NCBI GenBank assembly: GCA_008973525.1
Contig: WACJ01000320.1
Location: 186,001-250,000 of the forward strand
DNA length: 64,000 bases
Direction of reading: 5' to 3'
Source of the DNA: Stenopsyche tienmushanensis
Taxonomy: Eukaryota > Arthropoda > Insecta > Trichoptera > Stenopsychidae
How positions within the stretch are numbered: position 1 is the first letter of the stretch; each line of letters begins with the position of its first letter. Below the pieces are notes generated by a model. It was given only the letters and a program-made list of their open reading frames with translations, was not told the origin of the DNA and ran no database searches. Shown here piece after piece: positions 34,401 to 43,985 of the stretch. Position numbers and translations under genes: made by a program.

Positions 34401-35494
34401 ATGCCATATCGGGACTCTGTACAGAAGAATTGAGTGTATAACCTCGCTTATGATTCTTCTTCTGCACGGCTTTGGTACTCCGATATTGGGCATGAGCCGT
34501 CTGAGCTTGCTGGCTACCTTCTGCACAGCTGCCTCATTGTGCTTACTGAAGGTCAGCTTGTTGTCCATGAGGATCCCAAGGTATATCAGCGTTTTACTGT
34601 ATTCAACCTCGTGACCATTGACAACAAGCTGTTTGTCCTTTGGTCGTTCTTTTTGCTGCGGATCATTGTCCCCGTTTTCTCTGCTGCCGGCTGCAAGCAA
34701 TTTTCTCGCATCCATGCGTTGATTTTGGCGAGGGCTACGTTACCTAATAGCAACCAGCATTAAAATAAGAGGTCTACGATTATAAATGTCTATGGGTTGC
34801 GGGATGGGCTTTTGGCCGTATTTATAGACGCTTGTGGCAGTTAGCTGGTTAAAAACATTCATCATTCAATCAAATCAAAATTTGATTACGATTTTTACAG
34901 CTGATTGTATTTAAGAATAAATTATGATTTAATAATGTTCGATTTAATTGTAGGCTTTAGTTTCGCACGCCCTCCATCCGGTGCTTCGTAACCTGAATGT
35001 GGTATATTTAAGAATAGCACTCTCGGCTATTTGCACTGTATTCTTTGTTATACTTCTTGTTACCGGGATTATTTCACATATTTACTACCAGGGTAAAGAT
35101 GTTTGTTTATTTTTAAATTTATTTATAAGATCTTTATGGATGCTACAACGTTAATTTGTATTACAGGTAAAAATCCACGAAAATGGTATCCCAATGATGG
35201 GGGTTGGCATTTTCATGTAGCTTCAACGGCGTCAGAATGGGTAGTGGCGATTTCATTTTGTTTCTATATACTTTCTTTCACGGATGATTTCAGAAATTTG
35301 AGCCTTGATCATCCAAAGGTTTGTTTCAATTTATTAACTTAATTTGTTAAAAATATTAATGGATAAATACATAATAAGGTTATATGTTATAGGTTTGCTT
35401 GCTCCAGGAAACTGTGCTTATTGTACCGACTAATCCCCCCGAGAATGAAGCATCAGGCATTGATCCAGAGGATGTTTTGGCTGTCGCCAAATGA
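22472..35494 (+). CDS. DRAM2-like autophagy modulator (Frag1/DRAM/Sfk1 family)
   Basis: Seven exons join in phase: 22472-22542, 26902-27023, 32523-32671, 32762-32839, 34954-35092, 35167-35318 and 35393-35494 (TGA), giving 270 residues; human DRAM2 has about 266. Family landmarks, from memory: the loop EPDFPYISDAAT, the block CFFGQLINIG, TMYIRHQQV, FSCLGLSMVANFQ, and TASEWVVAISF followed by LSFTDDFRNLSL. About six hydrophobic helices are present. DRAM proteins are lysosomal or endomembrane multi-pass proteins that promote autophagy. The start is in a GC-richer segment (22440-22640). Introns 1, 2 and 4 are large and repeat-filled; intron 2 holds an entire WAC-like gene. The last exon could start at 35393 or 35408. 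A third acceptor at 35501 would skip this stop codon and make a much longer protein (separate entry). Confidence 0.88.
23440..23970 (-). pseudogene. mariner fragment in DRAM2-like intron 1
   Basis: On - there are pieces such as AERWTKVVASDGQYF (C-terminal end of mariner transposases) and upstream degenerate frames with several stops. No terminal repeats were identified. Confidence 0.6.
24256..24640 (-). pseudogene. mariner/Tc1-type transposase fragment
   Basis: The - strand keeps a frame of about 126 codons that reads like a frameshifted and diverged mariner C-terminal half. The identification rests on context and scattered similarity only. Confidence 0.4.
24996..25360 (+). pseudogene. mariner transposase fragment (second family)
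   Basis: The + strand contains TDFMAKIVIGDELWVYGYDP, then ETKAQSCQWK and, in another frame, PCPKKARRSKSTIKTMLIDF. These are the region around the first catalytic aspartate in a common insect mariner-type transposase. Frameshifts near 25150 and a missing end make it inactive. Confidence 0.75.
26069..26555 (-). pseudogene. mariner transposase C-terminal half
   Basis: Two overlapping - frames: one with RQTVNAAYYCQ, the other with LAPCDYHMF and EALGGQRFQDNAAVQQY. Both are blocks of mariner-type transposases. They are linked by at least one frameshift near 26310. Confidence 0.75.
27236..28204 (+). CDS. WAC-like WW-domain adaptor with coiled coil, intronless, inside DRAM2-like intron 2
   Basis: Single exon of 322 residues; the first ATG of the frame follows TTGAATTTGAAA. 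Residues about 36-64 form a WW domain (VWTEH ... GKKYYYN ... SQWDKP). The middle is low-complexity and S/N/H-rich. The C-terminal 95 residues match the WAC-specific module: TPSLSKYVSNNLVDHV, then WPAEDLEKQAQ, then a coiled coil with LLYLRQQIENIE. Family knowledge: WAC recruits the RNF20/40 (Bre1) ligase for H2B ubiquitination at active genes and has been linked to autophagy and mTORC1 control; it acts mostly in the nucleus. Human WAC is about twice as long. A poly(A) signal AATAAA is at 28294-28299. Lack of introns and short length suggest a retrocopy or a compact native gene; no poly(A) tract or flanking duplication is seen. Same strand as its host gene. Confidence 0.88.
   Translation: MSPRRDRMRAHKREHSSYSRNDIDSDNSRMPYRNNDVWTEHVSSSGKKYYYNNLCGISQWDKPNDWVDPRRSFYSSSSRKPEAETSEHFHKRYRDNSNYHPESSYRNHSDFRPNRNPTHYNYTDVHMLHDTDTSSGGSTPVQEVSRLRPDMQDSQAPLTMASALPRNLSHQSATVTSAHQLSSINNYMPIENINRHTPLNALLKSKMDGIQNVGTYGNFAGSDTPMLTPSLSKYVSNNLVDHVSRWPAEDLEKQAQIFSKESFKLGNLSCAKVCVELKCARALVRHLEIKATLQDQKLLYLRQQIENIEGIKSQNSIMSDDA
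28300..29237. other. Intronic AT-rich DNA, no gene
   Basis: A (TTG)n microsatellite at about 28379-28400 is the only clear feature. No conserved frame or recognisable transposon was found. Confidence 0.6.
29238..29311. repeat. Short TTAA-flanked hairpin, piggyBac-type MITE candidate
   Basis: A 74-bp imperfect palindrome with TTAA at both ends (29238-29241 and 29308-29311). The arms share GCGACGGGAGACTCA against GCGACGAGCGACTCA. TTAA target use suggests a piggyBac-type miniature element; it is too short to be sure. Confidence 0.5.
29611..30214. repeat. Helitron-like repeats, head-to-head pair ending in CTAGT
   Basis: The left end reads ACTAGCCAGTACCCAACGCG and the right end GTGCCGGATAATCGCTAGT: two opposite copies of one family. 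The shared body includes TGTTTGTCCGTATTTAGTGC and CCGATTGCAATAAAACTT. An end CTAG followed by T, without inverted terminal repeats, would suit Helitron 3' ends. Other copies are at 49080-49282, 58945-59130 and 59827-60125. Confidence 0.5.
30215..31124. other. Intronic DNA, no gene recognised
   Basis: AT-rich DNA without a convincing conserved frame. A 110-codon minus frame (30790-31122) has no family resemblance. Confidence 0.55.
31125..31565. mobile_element. TIR element, TGCCAAAAATATGTGCCG family, short member
   Basis: Inverted ends: GTGCCAAAAATATGTGCCG near 31132 and CGGCACGTATTTTTGGCAC near 31541-31559. The same ends bound 37139-38133. The superfamily was not identified, and no target duplication is clear. 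Confidence 0.55.
33000..33290 (+). repeat. Dispersed repeat family B (copy in DRAM2-like intron 4)
   Basis: It contains the landmarks GGACCGCTGACA and CGGACGCCATACCCGGACAT after CCACTTGCGCTCTGAGCACA (near 32960). The same order is found at 42100-42440, 47090-47440 and 59340-59570, and in reverse at 49890-50300, 57350-57790 and 60290-60670. Confidence 0.65.
33340..33660 (-). pseudogene. LINE reverse-transcriptase fragment (palm)
   Basis: On - the frame reads YLENRSVVAQAGDE ... GCPQGLVLGSVL, the conserved GCPQGS block of R1/Jockey-type reverse transcriptases. The frame is broken by stops downstream. Confidence 0.75.
34098..34715 (-). pseudogene. LINE reverse-transcriptase fragment (thumb/C-terminal), 205 codons open
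   Basis: Contains YSKTLIYLGILMDNKLTFSK, then SKLRRLMPNIG and YRVPIWHDSL, the stretch that follows the catalytic palm in R1/LOA-like LINE polymerases. Relative to the fragment at 33340-33660 the order on the minus strand is reversed compared with an intact LINE, so these are separate or rearranged pieces. It lies in intron 4 of the DRAM2-like gene. Confidence 0.8.
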
Positions 35495-36421
35495 TTACAG
35501 GAAGCGCTTTCGAAAACCCAAAAGCTAATCAAACGGCTGATCGAACACAGGCGAACAAATCCAATTTTCATAAATTATTTGGCCAACATACATAAGGGAA
35601 AAAAAATTGATAAGAAAAGGGAAAATAGCAGGACTAGTTACGGTAGTTTTGACGACAGTTATATAAATTCCTTCGACAAAGAAGCTGATGATCCTGGCCT
35701 AACTAATATAGTAAAAAAATCAAACAGTCTCAATTCGCTGTTGGAAAACGTGGTTTCATCTACGCCCACCAATATCCAAATTCCAAATTCAACATCGAAA
35801 AAAATAGACATTATTGATAAGTCATCGGACGGCTTCAATAGTTATTCGAATCAGAACAGTAGCCATCCGTTATTTATGTTGTCGCCATATTCGGATGATC
35901 GAAATCAAGACGTAATGGTGGATATACACTCGCCTTTAGTTTATGATAATATTATAGAGTGCGCAGATGTCTTGGAATCCCTCGAATCGAAAGAATTGTG
36001 CCTGGATGATTTTGGCTATCAGGGTTATAGTGTCGGTAACAGTTGTGATAATGACTTTGAATGTTTCGAAAAATCTGACAAAGATAAAATTGATGCAAAA
36101 TTAGACGGCATTGTGATAAAGAATTGTCAAGATATTGATTGTGATAGATATAATATATTTGGTGAAAGTACACGTGGTTCGCAACGCGGCATTACAGCCG
36201 ATTGTGCTTTCATAAATAACATTAGTGTTAACAGTTCTAGTAGTGTTAAACCCAATAGTTTGCACAGACAGAACAGTAAGGCAGTCGCCATTGCAAATCA
36301 AAGTAATAAATTAATAAGTCTTTCATTATCTATAATGCTTGCTGCGCTGCTTCAAGTCGTAAGGTGCTTAACAGTAATGTTAGATGATACTCTTAGCTGC
36401 CTCAAACAAGATATGTTTTGA
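35495..36421 (+). CDS. In-frame 3' extension of the DRAM2-like gene (candidate alternative last exon)
   Basis: Directly after the TGA at 35492-35494 the same reading frame stays open for about 308 codons to TGA at 36419-36421. TTACAG just behind the stop can act as an acceptor: an exon starting at 35501 (GAAGCGCTTTCG) joins exon 6 in phase 0 and yields a protein of about 543 residues. The tail begins with a basic helix (ALSKTQKLIKRLIEHRR), continues as a D/S/N-rich disordered region and ends with a hydrophobic stretch (LSIMLAALLQVV) before CLKQDMF. I recognise no domain. The first ATG comes about 100 codons in, which argues against a separate gene. Stop-codon readthrough is the other option, though the TGA-T context is not the favoured one. 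Confidence 0.65.
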   Translation, partial: LQEALSKTQKLIKRLIEHRRTNPIFINYLANIHKGKKIDKKRENSRTSYGSFDDSYINSFDKEADDPGLTNIVKKSNSLNSLLENVVSSTPTNIQIPNSTSKKIDIIDKSSDGFNSYSNQNSSHPLFMLSPYSDDRNQDVMVDIHSPLVYDNIIECADVLESLESKELCLDDFGYQGYSVGNSCDNDFECFEKSDKDKIDAKLDGIVIKNCQDIDCDRYNIFGESTRGSQRGITADCAFINNISVNSSSSVKPNSLHRQNSKAVAIANQSNKLISLSLSIMLAALLQVVRCLTVMLDDTLSCLKQDMF

Positions 36422-37138
36422 TATCTATGAAGTGATCTGATGATTTGTAAACGCTCGCTTGTTTGCGAGTCTTAAAATATACTCTTGTGGTGTTTCTTCA
36501 GATTTGTTTGTGTTTGTTTTATTGTAAAAATCAGATTGATATTAAATACACAATACTATAATACACTTATTAGACAATAAGCATTGAAAATACCTCATCC
36601 TAGTGAATCATGTAATTTGTCATATAAATTTTAAGACGGATGATTTTACTATATTGCCTTAACACGTTTGTGAATTACTTGCATAGATTTTATTTATTAA
36701 GTTCTGCAGACACCATATTAAATTGAAGAAGAAAATGAATCATCAATCTTGGTAAATTACATATTTTAATGTATTGCAATGTTTTGTTATAAGCACAATT
36801 GTTTGTTAGCATTAGATTATCAAAATGATTGATTTTCGTATATATAATCATATTCCTAGAACCTTTGAGGTTTAAATATATAATTAATTATTTTTGAAAT
36901 CAACGACGATGCCTATGTAAAAAAATCATAGTGAATCATAACAATGAATATTGATTTTAGAAATTGTATTGTCTACATGCAATATAGAGATAAACGCTTA
37001 GAATTGTAATAGATCGTCAATAAGGAATTGTCAATCCAATTTAAATAATGCATAGTATAGAAAGTACATGTTTTTTTTATTTATTAACTCATCTAACAGT
37101 TTTACAAATAATGATGTGATCAATATTTTGAAAGCTAA
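36422..37138. other. 3' flank of the DRAM2-like gene, no gene
   Basis: AT-rich DNA with AATACA/AATAAA-like signals. No conserved frame was seen. It is the probable 3' untranslated region and intergenic space before the convergent Prp4 gene. Confidence 0.55.
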
Positions 37139-38133
37139 TATCGGTAGTGCCAAAAATGTATGCCGTTTAATTTTGTAAGTTATTAGCAGAAGCTCCGTCG
37201 ATATATGTAAGCGCCACCAAAGCTTCCGACCGCGATTTAGCCACGATATCACTTTAGGCACGCCCCAATCTGTCAGTCTCCAACGCAATATTAAAAACAT
37301 GCACATCCTCGAAAGCATGACCAGCTTACCCGGGATTTCCATCGCCAATATGATCCTCCAGAGCTTTTCCCTGTTGATGCTGTTGTAACGAACTCGCTGG
37401 CTTGATGCCCCGCACGTCTTAAGGAGGGTCTCGAAGGTCGCGTTGTTTGCACGTAAACCGTCCAAACCAATCAAAAATCTCGACGCGATGTGTGATCGAT
37501 CGCGGCGCAATCCATAACGATGGTCCCGACCTACAGAGTTGGCTGTGATGAACGACGGAACACGTTTATGATTTAATTCGCTCGGTGATAGAGGATTTTC
37601 GGTTTCAAACTCAGTTAAAATCGGAGGAGTAGTTTCACTATCGTTTACCGACACCTCAAGTGGTTCTTCTAATTCCACCGATGAAATTTTTGAAATATCT
37701 TCTCGAGTACCAGAGAACATCATGCACCCTGACCAACAGAACTCTGTTCTCGTCCCTCATCATGTTTCAAACCAATCGAGTCACTACGATTGATATTTTT
37801 AATTTTTTTTATAGAATTTTCTACTATCGTTTATTTGAGACTCGCCTAGTTCGGCCATCTGGTAAAATAGAGACCATTGCTTCGCTGATCGGATGATGCG
37901 TTTGGCCTCTCTCCTCGCACGGACGTAGGCATCCCTGCTCACACCCGTGGGAAATCAAAACTATGATATCCTTGATAGCGTCCTCTCCTCGACAGCGTGT
38001 CTTTCTACATAATATCAACATCGACCTCGTCGCTACTTAATCTGCTCTCAATAGCAAAAAAAACATTACAAAACGTATGCCCTTTTTCTCAGCAGAAGTG
38101 TAAAAATGGCGCGTATTTTTGGCACTACCGATA
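37139..38133. mobile_element. TIR element with internal reverse-transcriptase-like scrap
   Basis: Ends TATCGGTAGTGCC and GGCACTACCGATA form inverted repeats continuing into CAAAAATgTATGCCG / GGCGCGTATTTTTG (one mismatched base in lower case). Inside, on -, an open frame (37031-37723) includes YNSINREKLWRIILAMEIP, which resembles a LINE polymerase block (INRxKLWxIL). Either a LINE piece was captured or one inserted there. No target duplication beyond TAT is clear. Confidence 0.5.
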
Positions 38134-39334
38134 CATTGAAATTTTTATTTCAAAACGTTTATTTTTATGAAGAATTGAATTTTGTTTGAATTTTTATCCC
38201 AATTACGCTACATTCCAAATTTAGAAAAGATATATGTATTAAGAATTTGCGCTCTATACGAGAGTTACCATTATAAATTTAAAAAAAGATTGTTGTTTAA
38301 AACGTCATTATTTTAGGAACTAAATTTACAGATGTAAAATCGTCAACATGAAGAATTAACCAAAATAAATTAAAGTCTGGGTGGGTGAAAATATGATCCA
38401 CCCAATTACGCGATGTATTTAATTCAAAATAATAAATGCAGCACTTTGTGATACTATTTTATTGCTTTTCGAATGAGTAAAATCAGCATTTGAACTAACA
38501 GCGAATGTTTTTCGACGACAAATTATATTTTCGATTTATTACACATTGCTATTAAACAGCCATCCCAATCAACGGATACGTACGATTTCATAAAAATCAA
38601 TTATTGATAGAAATGTTTAAATTCGTCGTTAATGACCGCTGTATGTATTTGCCTGTTATTAATCAGTGTATGATTTAACCATTCTTAGTTTATTAATTAA
38701 AAATTGTACTTTAAGTGTATGCATTTTCCTTTTAATCTAAATAATTGATTTATAATGATTTTAAAAAAATCGTACATATTTTTCGATAAATTGGACCATT
38801 GATTAACTACAAACTCAATGAAAATGAAACCAAAGGTTTAACATGCCAGAAAGGTGCATTGATTGAATATGTTAAGTTAATAACTAGTCAAAAGGTTTAA
38901 AATGTATTTTTTAATTTATTTTAAAAGACAAAAATATGATTGTGAAAACTGTACACAAATTTCGTATTAAATATTCTGCTTTTGCTTATTAAAATTATTT
39001 ACATCCTAGTACTTAAATTTATTTTTTCACACACTATTATTGCTTTATCTTAATAAGCGCGGCTTATCAGAGAAAGGAGGGGTTGTTGAAGAAGTTCATT
39101 CATGCAAACTTCTGTTAACTAGTTAACCATGTAACAAATTTGCAGATGATAAAATAATAATTATGATAGCACTAATATTTGTTCAAATTGTACTCGGATT
39201 GTTATTTACAGAATAAATTCAATCATTTCCGTGTTACAGAGGCTTTTAGAGCTTTTATTTGTGTTTTAAAAATTAACTTAACGTAAATTAACTAAATTGC
39301 AAAACTTGAAGAAATGGATGTGGGGAATGTCTGG
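38134..39334. other. Intergenic AT-rich DNA, nothing recognised
   Basis: No coding signature or repeat end was found. Confidence 0.5.
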
Positions 39335-39475
39335 TTTCAGTAGGATGGTGCCATCACAACCCACACGGCGCAAACTTCGATGAATCTATTGCGAGAATAC
39401 TTGCGGTGATGGAGAGAAGCTTCAAAACTTGACTATCCCAATTCATCGACCAGAACGGTGGTCACCTTAATAATG
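39335..39475 (+). pseudogene. Tc1/mariner-like DDE fragment
   Basis: The + strand shows DGAITTHTAQTSMNLLREYL, close to the FQQDGAxxHTAxxxMxLLRE block around the second catalytic aspartate of a Tc1/mariner-like group common in insects. It is only about 45 codons long and has stops. Confidence 0.6.
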
Positions 39476-39957
39476 TCATTTTTAAAATACAATAAATAAA
39501 TACTTTAAATGTCTCTCTATAACATGGAAAAAATAATTAAACGATACTGTTTGTGTTTTCATTTTTAAAATAAGATAGTTTCCGCATAATTGCCGTACCC
39601 TATACAGTATATGGTATTGTAGCATAGACCCCTTGCTGACACAAGACGGTCTGCTATCTTCGTCGCTGCGATTTGATAACCGCATTCTTTATAGACGCGA
39701 GTTTCGCACCAGAGAGGCGCTTAAAACCGCGAGTGATGTCCTCTTCCCCCTGACGCTTCGGCGTCCAAAAATGCACCAATCAGACATCTTGTCGAGGCTT
39801 CCTTATCTTTTTTCCCTGGTTAAACGAATTGGCCACGGCCGCATTCCAAGCTCTATTGTCCTTAGGTTTCGTAGTAAAAAAGTAGTAAGAAATCTCATGT
39901 ATAAAAAATGGTGTTTATTAAAAATTCCAATTTATACACAGTTTTATAAAATTTACT
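39476..39957. other. 3' flank of Prp4
   Basis: TTTATT at 39914-39919 is a minus-strand AATAAA, about 40 bp after the Prp4 stop. The GC-richer block 39620-39870 has no recognised content. Confidence 0.5.
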
Positions 39958-42900
39958 TCACACAGCTTCAGAAGCCCATAATTTAAATGTTCTATCGTAT
40001 GAGCACGTTGCAATATATTTATCGTCTGGTGATATATCTAATCCCATTACTTTACTGTCGTGCCCTATTAAAGTCCGGAGGGGTTGCCATGTTATATTAG
40101 CCCAGAGTTTGACCGTATTATCGTAACTCGACGAAACTAAATAATGACCATTGGTCCGTTGATATCTTATGCCTAAAAAACGAAAATGTGTTGTCAATCT
40201 CATTGTAAAATATTATTTTTGTTATTTTCAACCAAAACACTTACCGCTGACTAAATTGGTATGAGCTGGAATGGTATAAAGACTCGCGCGACGGCGTAAA
40301 TCCCAAATACGAGCGACGTTATCTCCACCCGCGGTTGCCAATTGATAACCAGTCGGGGACCACTCAATATCTAATATGTTCCCTTGGTGTCCTTCCATTA
40401 ACATTATACATCGACCAGTGCGCAGATCCCATATTCGCCCATACGAGTCCAATCCCCTTAAATTTCAGATAAATGATTTAATAATATAAAGTATTCTCAT
40501 TACATTTTTAAAGTAAATAAATGTACCCAGTGGCTGCTACTGAACCGTCGCATTGAAAAGCAATGCAATGCGGCGACATGGCGTGTCCTTCTTGATGTAG
40601 CAATTCCTGGCAAACTTCAAGATCCCAAAGCCTCCATGAACTATCTCTACAACATGTACCTAAAAATCTTCCGGATGGATGAAATGCAACGCGTGAAACC
40701 CTATACGGTGCATGCCCACTTAATTCCCCGATCGGCTCTTCGCTAAAAATATATCCAACATGTTTACATTGTACAATAAAAGCTAATTATTCATCAGATT
40801 AAATTGAATATTACCTGACTAAATTCCATAATAATACACTTCCATCATAAGCACACGATGCTAATGAGCAAACTTTAGCATTCCCGTCTATTTCTGCGTC
40901 ACGGTTTATAAAGTGCGGCGGTATTGAAGTCTGGGGTCTGAAAACTATACTGCCTACTTGGCAATTATGTCCACGAAGAGAATGAAATGATTCGCATCCG
41001 GGTACTGACCAAATATTGCAAAGACCCGACCTAAGAATAAACAAAATAACAGAGTAAAGTATTGAACGGCCAAATATTAATAAATCGTAAGTAACATGTC
41101 GTAGATATCTCTTCTGTTTCGGTATGAAGACGAGATGTACGAAAAAAATAACAGCCGGATAAGTACTTGTTCTGACTCCTCGACGAACACTAACAAAAAA
41201 AGACGGCCCTTTGTGTGTTGTGGAATTTTTCTGAAATTAATTATTATAATTTGTTTAAACCCGGTCAGACCGTTAAAGTGATTGTTTATTGTCAATATTT
41301 TGGTCAATAACCAAAAAAGAATTCTTCATAACAACGCGAGGCCGCATGCTGCAAAAATAATAAGGGAGCTTGGATTGGAAATATCATCCATTCATCGGAT
41401 CTCGCGCCGTCAGATTTTCAGATTGTTAGAGCATCGTTAAGACGTGAAATATTTACCATGAAGATGTGGCCAACATTTGTGAATCGTCGCTGAAATTGCA
41501 ATACGTTAAAGGACGAGCCCCGCCCACTTGACTAGCGACGACAACTGTAGTGCCGAGACGTCTTTGCAGTTCCTGGCGGACAGCTGCGCGTGTTGTAGCT
41601 TTTCCACTACCCTCTTCTTCTTCGCGAGCTCTTCGCAATCTAAATAAAGTAGAGAATTTATTAGGCTTACTATTATTTTACATTAGGCAACTCCTATACA
41701 AGCTGTCAAGACAAATGAGGTGACCATGCCAGAAATGGTGTCAGAAACACAATGATATTGGATAATCGGCATAATAGGCATTTCAAAATGTGCTATACAT
41801 TGCATATTGACCACAAATTTGCACATGAGAAAGCTGTGCATAAGATGGGTGCCGTATTTGCTCACAATGGAACAATAACAGCATCGTGAGGATGTTTCAA
41901 TCAAGTATTTGGCTGATGTTTCACAGCAATAAAGCTGAGTTTTTTGCGTTGATTCATAACCATGGATGAAACATGGGTCCATCACTTCACACCTGAGACA
42001 AAAGAACCAAGGGTCTCTCCACTGACCTGAGCTGTTTATTGATCTCGCTATTAGGGACCACGCCAGCTTCGCTAAACAAAAGTGCACAGCATGGTGCAAA
42101 ACCTGAACTTAATATCCATCTCCACTTGCGCTCTGAGCGTGGGAGAAAATCTAGCTAGTTTGTAAATTAAAACCAAAAAAATTAGCTAAGATATATACAT
42201 ACATATTGTAAATTAAAAATAGGTAAAATAAATAAGATAAATATATAAGTTTTATGGGTGAGGAGTAGTCCAGTCTCACTCGCGACCTCATTTGGCGCGC
42301 AAAAAGCCCTAAATGTCCTAAAAGATGAGGGAGTGGCAACAAGGTTTGTGTGTCCAACCGGTTCACTTTTCAGACCGCTGACATTTCGAATGAATGCCTC
42401 GCAATTAGATGCCATGCCCGGACATGTCCACAGAACGAGACAAAGGAACAAGACACAGAAGTCTTTAAGAACGACCCTATTTCTTGCGCTGCTGCATGTT
42501 CTGTTCTGGGTTACCCTGGACTAGCCACACAGAGAATGTCGTCCACTGATCTTTAGCGCCGTTTGAACAGTCTAAAGCCATTCTCCCTTGTATGCACTTG
42601 GCTGTTAAGGATAGTAATGATGCCTTTGACACAGTCTCCACCAACTTCTGAAATCGGCTGTTCCACACACCCCTTTATGGGTATACAGCACAGGGTGATC
42701 TACGTACCCAACTCTTGTTAGCTTCTCAGCTGCATTTGATGAGCAAACCGACGAGGCTAAGGGTAGAATCGACTCCAAAAAAGAAAAAGACATTTCCATC
42801 TGCAGGCAAGGTCATAGCGTCCTTTTTTGGGAAGCGCGCGAGATAATATTCTTTAATTATCTTCAAAAAGGGAAGATGTGAGTCGGCGGTTGATGGCTAT

Positions 42901-43985
42901 TTTGATTATGCCTGACGGTTCTCACTATAAACAGGGTATCAAAGCTATTGAACATCGCTGGGAAAAGTGTATCGAGTTAAAAGAAGACTGTTGAGAAATA
43001 AAGATATTTTTTTAAGCTATGATAACACCGATTATTGTATAGAATCCTAGAAGTCATCTCATTATTCATTAGGTTCTTCTCCGTGAGTTCATTTGAACTC
43101 TTGAACCCTTTCAATATTTTTATTATTGCCATTCACAATGGCAACCTCTGGATAGAAGCATTGCATCATTATTCCACGGGTCAACGCATCTCTATCTACC
43201 TGCATCCCCCTATCTGACCCCACGCACATCACGAGCAGAGTAAGATTCGTTAGGATTTATTTTTACATTATGCAATATTTCTATCACCTGTCTTTAGCAC
43301 GTGGTAAAGAATAGCGAGCAATCCAAAGACGAGCATCGCGTAATTCTGCCGGACCTTCATGATACCAAGTAGCTTCGGAACCTCGCTCTTGCTCTAAGCG
43401 GGCCTCCTCTTCCTCCATTCGCTTATGAATAGCATCTTCACCCAAACTGAAATTACAAAGCAATAAAAATTTCCATCCATGTTTTGAAAAAAACAAAATC
43501 TTATATATTTAACTAACAAACTGAGCAAGTCTCGCAATCTGGCTCTTCTTTCAGCAGGCCCTTCACCAAAAAGACAAACAGGCTCTCCTAGCTGCCGTAA
43601 ACTTTTTCTAACTTCAGTGTCATCTGTGGATACGTTAATTTGTCTCGCTTTTCTACGACGCTCAAATTCTTCAAGAAGAGCCTGTTTGTCTTTGGACATT
43701 TCATCTTCCAATTCCATATATTCTGAGGAAAAATTCATTGTTATTATAAACATAATTAATACAACGCAATAGTATAAATATTCAAATTATACCATTGTAT
43801 GTGTGGATTTGGCTGGATTCTTTGCTTGATCCCTCGCCATCGGTTCGAACTAAAGACGCAGCCAAGGCTGTGATTCGAACACGCTCTTGTTGCTCTCTAG
43901 TCAGTTCTACACCATCGCCGGCGGGTGTACCATGATCAAGAGATTCGATCTTCTTGTTTAACAAAATTTCTTCATCGTCTGACAT
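39958..43985 (-). CDS. Prp4: U4/U6 snRNP subunit Prp4 (WD40), complete
   Basis: Eight exons on -: 43985-43793, 43722-43518, 43446-43288, 41639-41457, 41030-40815, 40742-40527, 40456-40245, 40172-39958. All are GT-AG and in phase, giving 532 residues; human PRPF4 has 522. N-terminus: acidic start MSDDEEILL, then the SFM (splicing-factor motif) region with [14 protein letters not shown] and [11 protein letters not shown], then [21 protein letters not shown]-terminus: about seven WD repeats, with [52 protein letters not shown] and [12 protein letters not shown]. In the family it binds Prp3 and helps hold the U4/U6 di-snRNP and tri-snRNP together in the nucleus. Intron 3 (41640-43287) is enlarged by a mariner fragment and family B repeats. 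A minus-strand poly(A) signal lies at 39914-39919. Confidence 0.95.
41700..42012 (+). pseudogene. mariner fragment in Prp4 intron 3
   Basis: On + there are remnants of the mariner transposase: a helix-turn-helix-like part near 41750-41830 and [16 protein letters not shown] (first catalytic D) at 41963-42010. It is frameshifted and lies antisense to Prp4. Confidence 0.75.
42013..42440 (+). repeat. Dispersed repeat family B
   Basis: CTGACCTGAGCTGTTTATTG, then CCACTTGCGCTCTGAGCGTG, then CAAAAAGCCCTAAATGTCC, CAGACCGCTGACATTTCG and GATGCCATGCCCGGACATGT: the block order of the family. The start is fused to the preceding mariner piece, as also near 46.96 kb. Confidence 0.6.

Noticed and set aside
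34098..34715. 205-codon minus frame as a host gene
   Set aside because: The sequence matches the C-terminal part of a non-LTR reverse transcriptase.
35579..36421. Independent gene starting at the non-ATG codon near 35579
   Set aside because: The frame is open from the DRAM2-like stop onward and joins exon 6 in phase; the first ATG comes only about 100 codons inside.
37031..37723. 230-codon minus frame as a host gene
   Set aside because: It crosses a TIR boundary and its only recognisable part resembles a LINE polymerase; the remainder has no domain and no splice context.
39633..39986. 117-codon plus frame at the Prp4 3' end
   Set aside because: It overlaps the Prp4 stop region antisense and shows no domain; the GC-richer part was left unassigned.
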